DNA of 6,658 nt from positions 1-6,658 of the forward strand of contig DAOUMU010000413.1 of NCBI GenBank assembly GCA_034409055.1, read 5' to 3'. Below the pieces are notes generated by a model. That model saw nothing but the letters and a program-made list of their open reading frames with translations, was not told the DNA's origin and searched no databases. The stretch is from DAOUMU01 sp034409055 (GTDB taxonomy: Bacteria > Chloroflexota > Anaerolineae > 4572-78 > J111). The position numbers and the translations under genes are program-made. This document shows, piece by piece, positions 6,018 through 6,658 of this stretch; position 1 is the first letter of the stretch, and each line of letters starts with the position of its first letter.

Positions 6018-6437
6018 TTACATTCGTTTTTCCAGTTTTGAGTCAATTATCTCTTTGACTTGTGAAGGATTGGTTGTCCCAATAATAATAGTGTCTGGTG
6101 CATCTAACTTATGATGAATAATCTGAACTTTATCAGAAACTATCCCCATCCATTTTTTAATCTCAACGCGCTCTATCTCTTCAAATTTCAGCACTATTGT
6201 CTTGACGTAACCAATAACAATAAACTCATCATATATTCTGAGACTTATAAATGGGCCTCTGTAACTTGTCCAACCAATCCGGCCTCCAGCGGTTGATGTA
6301 TATAGCGGGGTCTTACCTTTTTCAATTTCCAATCGATTATGGGCCAGTACGATCATTAAAAAGAAAACACCTAGAATCAAAGCTATAAATAATCCAATCC
6401 CTACCACTGGCAATAATTCCACTAGAAAGTATTTCAC
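6018..6437 (-). CDS. Hypothetical protein: one N-terminal membrane segment plus PH-like domain
   Basis: The 139-residue product begins with a single long hydrophobic segment (about 5-32) followed by a basic/polar turn (AHNRLEIEKGK). The rest is beta-strand rich, LRIYDEFIVIGYVKTIVLKFEEIERVEIKKW (about 66-96), VQIIHHKL and DTIIIGTTNPSQVKEIIDSKL, ending in a helix. This layout (strand, 'lxfeeIxrVei', strands, final amphipathic helix) is that of small bacterial PH-like domains anchored in the membrane; their ligand is not known. That assignment is by pattern only. The start is GTG 6437, with a weak GAGAG upstream. The gene is AT-rich (about 35% GC in one 60-base sample) and precedes the gene at 5268-5984 by 33 bases. 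Confidence 0.7.
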   Translation of the reverse strand: MKYFLVELLPVVGIGLFIALILGVFFLMIVLAHNRLEIEKGKTPLYTSTAGGRIGWTSYRGPFISLRIYDEFIVIGYVKTIVLKFEEIERVEIKKWMGIVSDKVQIIHHKLDAPDTIIIGTTNPSQVKEIIDSKLEKRM

Positions 6438-6634
6438 GATAGAACTCTCGCTTATGGGGATGGTTCATTTGGCAAAGAAAATTGGTTGACAATTAAGAAT
6501 GATGGGGCAGACAAGGTCGTAAAACGTAATGCGTTGTAGAGTCCGATAAAGTCGTACCTTAACAGTCCAAAAATAATCGTACCCCTTTTAGGCACTTTCT
6601 GTTACACTATCAGTCAGGTAATAGGAGGTGTCTT
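6438..6634. promoter_or_regulatory. Divergent intergenic region
   Basis: This separates the - strand gene starting at 6437 from the + strand gene starting at 6635, so it must hold promoters for both. I find no hexamer pair with good spacing on either strand. TTGACA at 6486-6491 (+) has no -10 at 16-18 bases, and TACACT at 6603-6608 (+) has no -35. TCGTA occurs three times (6517, 6552 and 6577), which may be chance. Confidence 0.35.
6621..6634 (+). promoter_or_regulatory. Strong ribosome binding site of the gene starting at 6635
   Basis: AGGAGGTG at 6623-6630 is a near-perfect Shine-Dalgarno sequence, four bases ahead of ATG 6635. This is what makes the start of the cut-off gene credible. Confidence 0.75.
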
Positions 6635-6658
6635 ATGAGCAATCGATGTCCACTGACT
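6635..6658 (+). CDS. Start of a + strand gene cut off by the window end
   Basis: Only eight codons are visible (M-S-N-R-C-P-L-T), so no function can be given. The call rests on the ATG with the strong AGGAGGTG ribosome site just upstream and on the open frame to the window edge. The gene is divergent from the PH-like protein gene. Confidence 0.6.

Noticed and set aside
6486..6514. TTGACA as a + strand promoter for the gene at 6635
   Set aside because: The bases 17 positions downstream read AGACAA, not a -10 box, and the start codon is about 145 bases away.

Overview
The window comes from a bacterial chromosome, or a contig of one. I cannot name the organism. Intergenic heptamer arrays, several GTG starts and a HerA/NurA pair of the filamentous-bacterium type would fit a Chloroflexota- or cyanobacterium-like genome, but this is a weak inference. 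Base composition is patchy. Sampled 60-base stretches run from about 42% GC in herA, through about 52% in the transporter gene, to about 67% in the hypothetical gene near 5400 and about 35% in the one near 6150. This looks like an accessory region put together from different sources.

Layout. Bases 1 to about 118 are the end of an insertion sequence, carrying the last 29 codons of an IS5-type transposase on the + strand. Next, all on the - strand and tightly packed from about 4910 down to 112, come six genes. In order of transcription they are a YhhQ-type queuosine-precursor transporter, a HEPN-domain protein, an MNT nucleotidyltransferase (the last two forming a toxin-antitoxin-like pair with a 22-base overlap), a DUF6884 (YaaA-like) protein with an extra C-terminal domain, a HerA-type ATPase/helicase, and a NurA nuclease. 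The gaps are so short that a single transcript from the good sigma-70-type promoter at 4971-4998 is possible. A 357-base gene-free region (4911-5267) holds that promoter, two perfect hairpins and two heptamer arrays that face each other. Upstream are two unrelated - strand genes for small membrane-anchored proteins of unknown function. A divergent + strand gene with a strong ribosome binding site starts at 6635 and leaves the window after eight codons.

How the genes may work together. HerA and NurA are a known helicase-nuclease pair for DNA end processing. In bacteria, HerA-type ATPases also pair with effector proteins in anti-phage systems. Here the pair is preceded by a DUF6884 protein whose tail resembles small DNA-recognition domains of restriction-type proteins, and by a HEPN/MNT pair. 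The arrangement looks like a small defence island, and DUF6884-HerA-NurA is the best candidate for an undescribed system. The NurA reading frame, however, ends right at the IS junction, after the DGS motif and before the C-terminal active-site segment. In this genome the system is therefore probably broken, or altered, by IS insertion.
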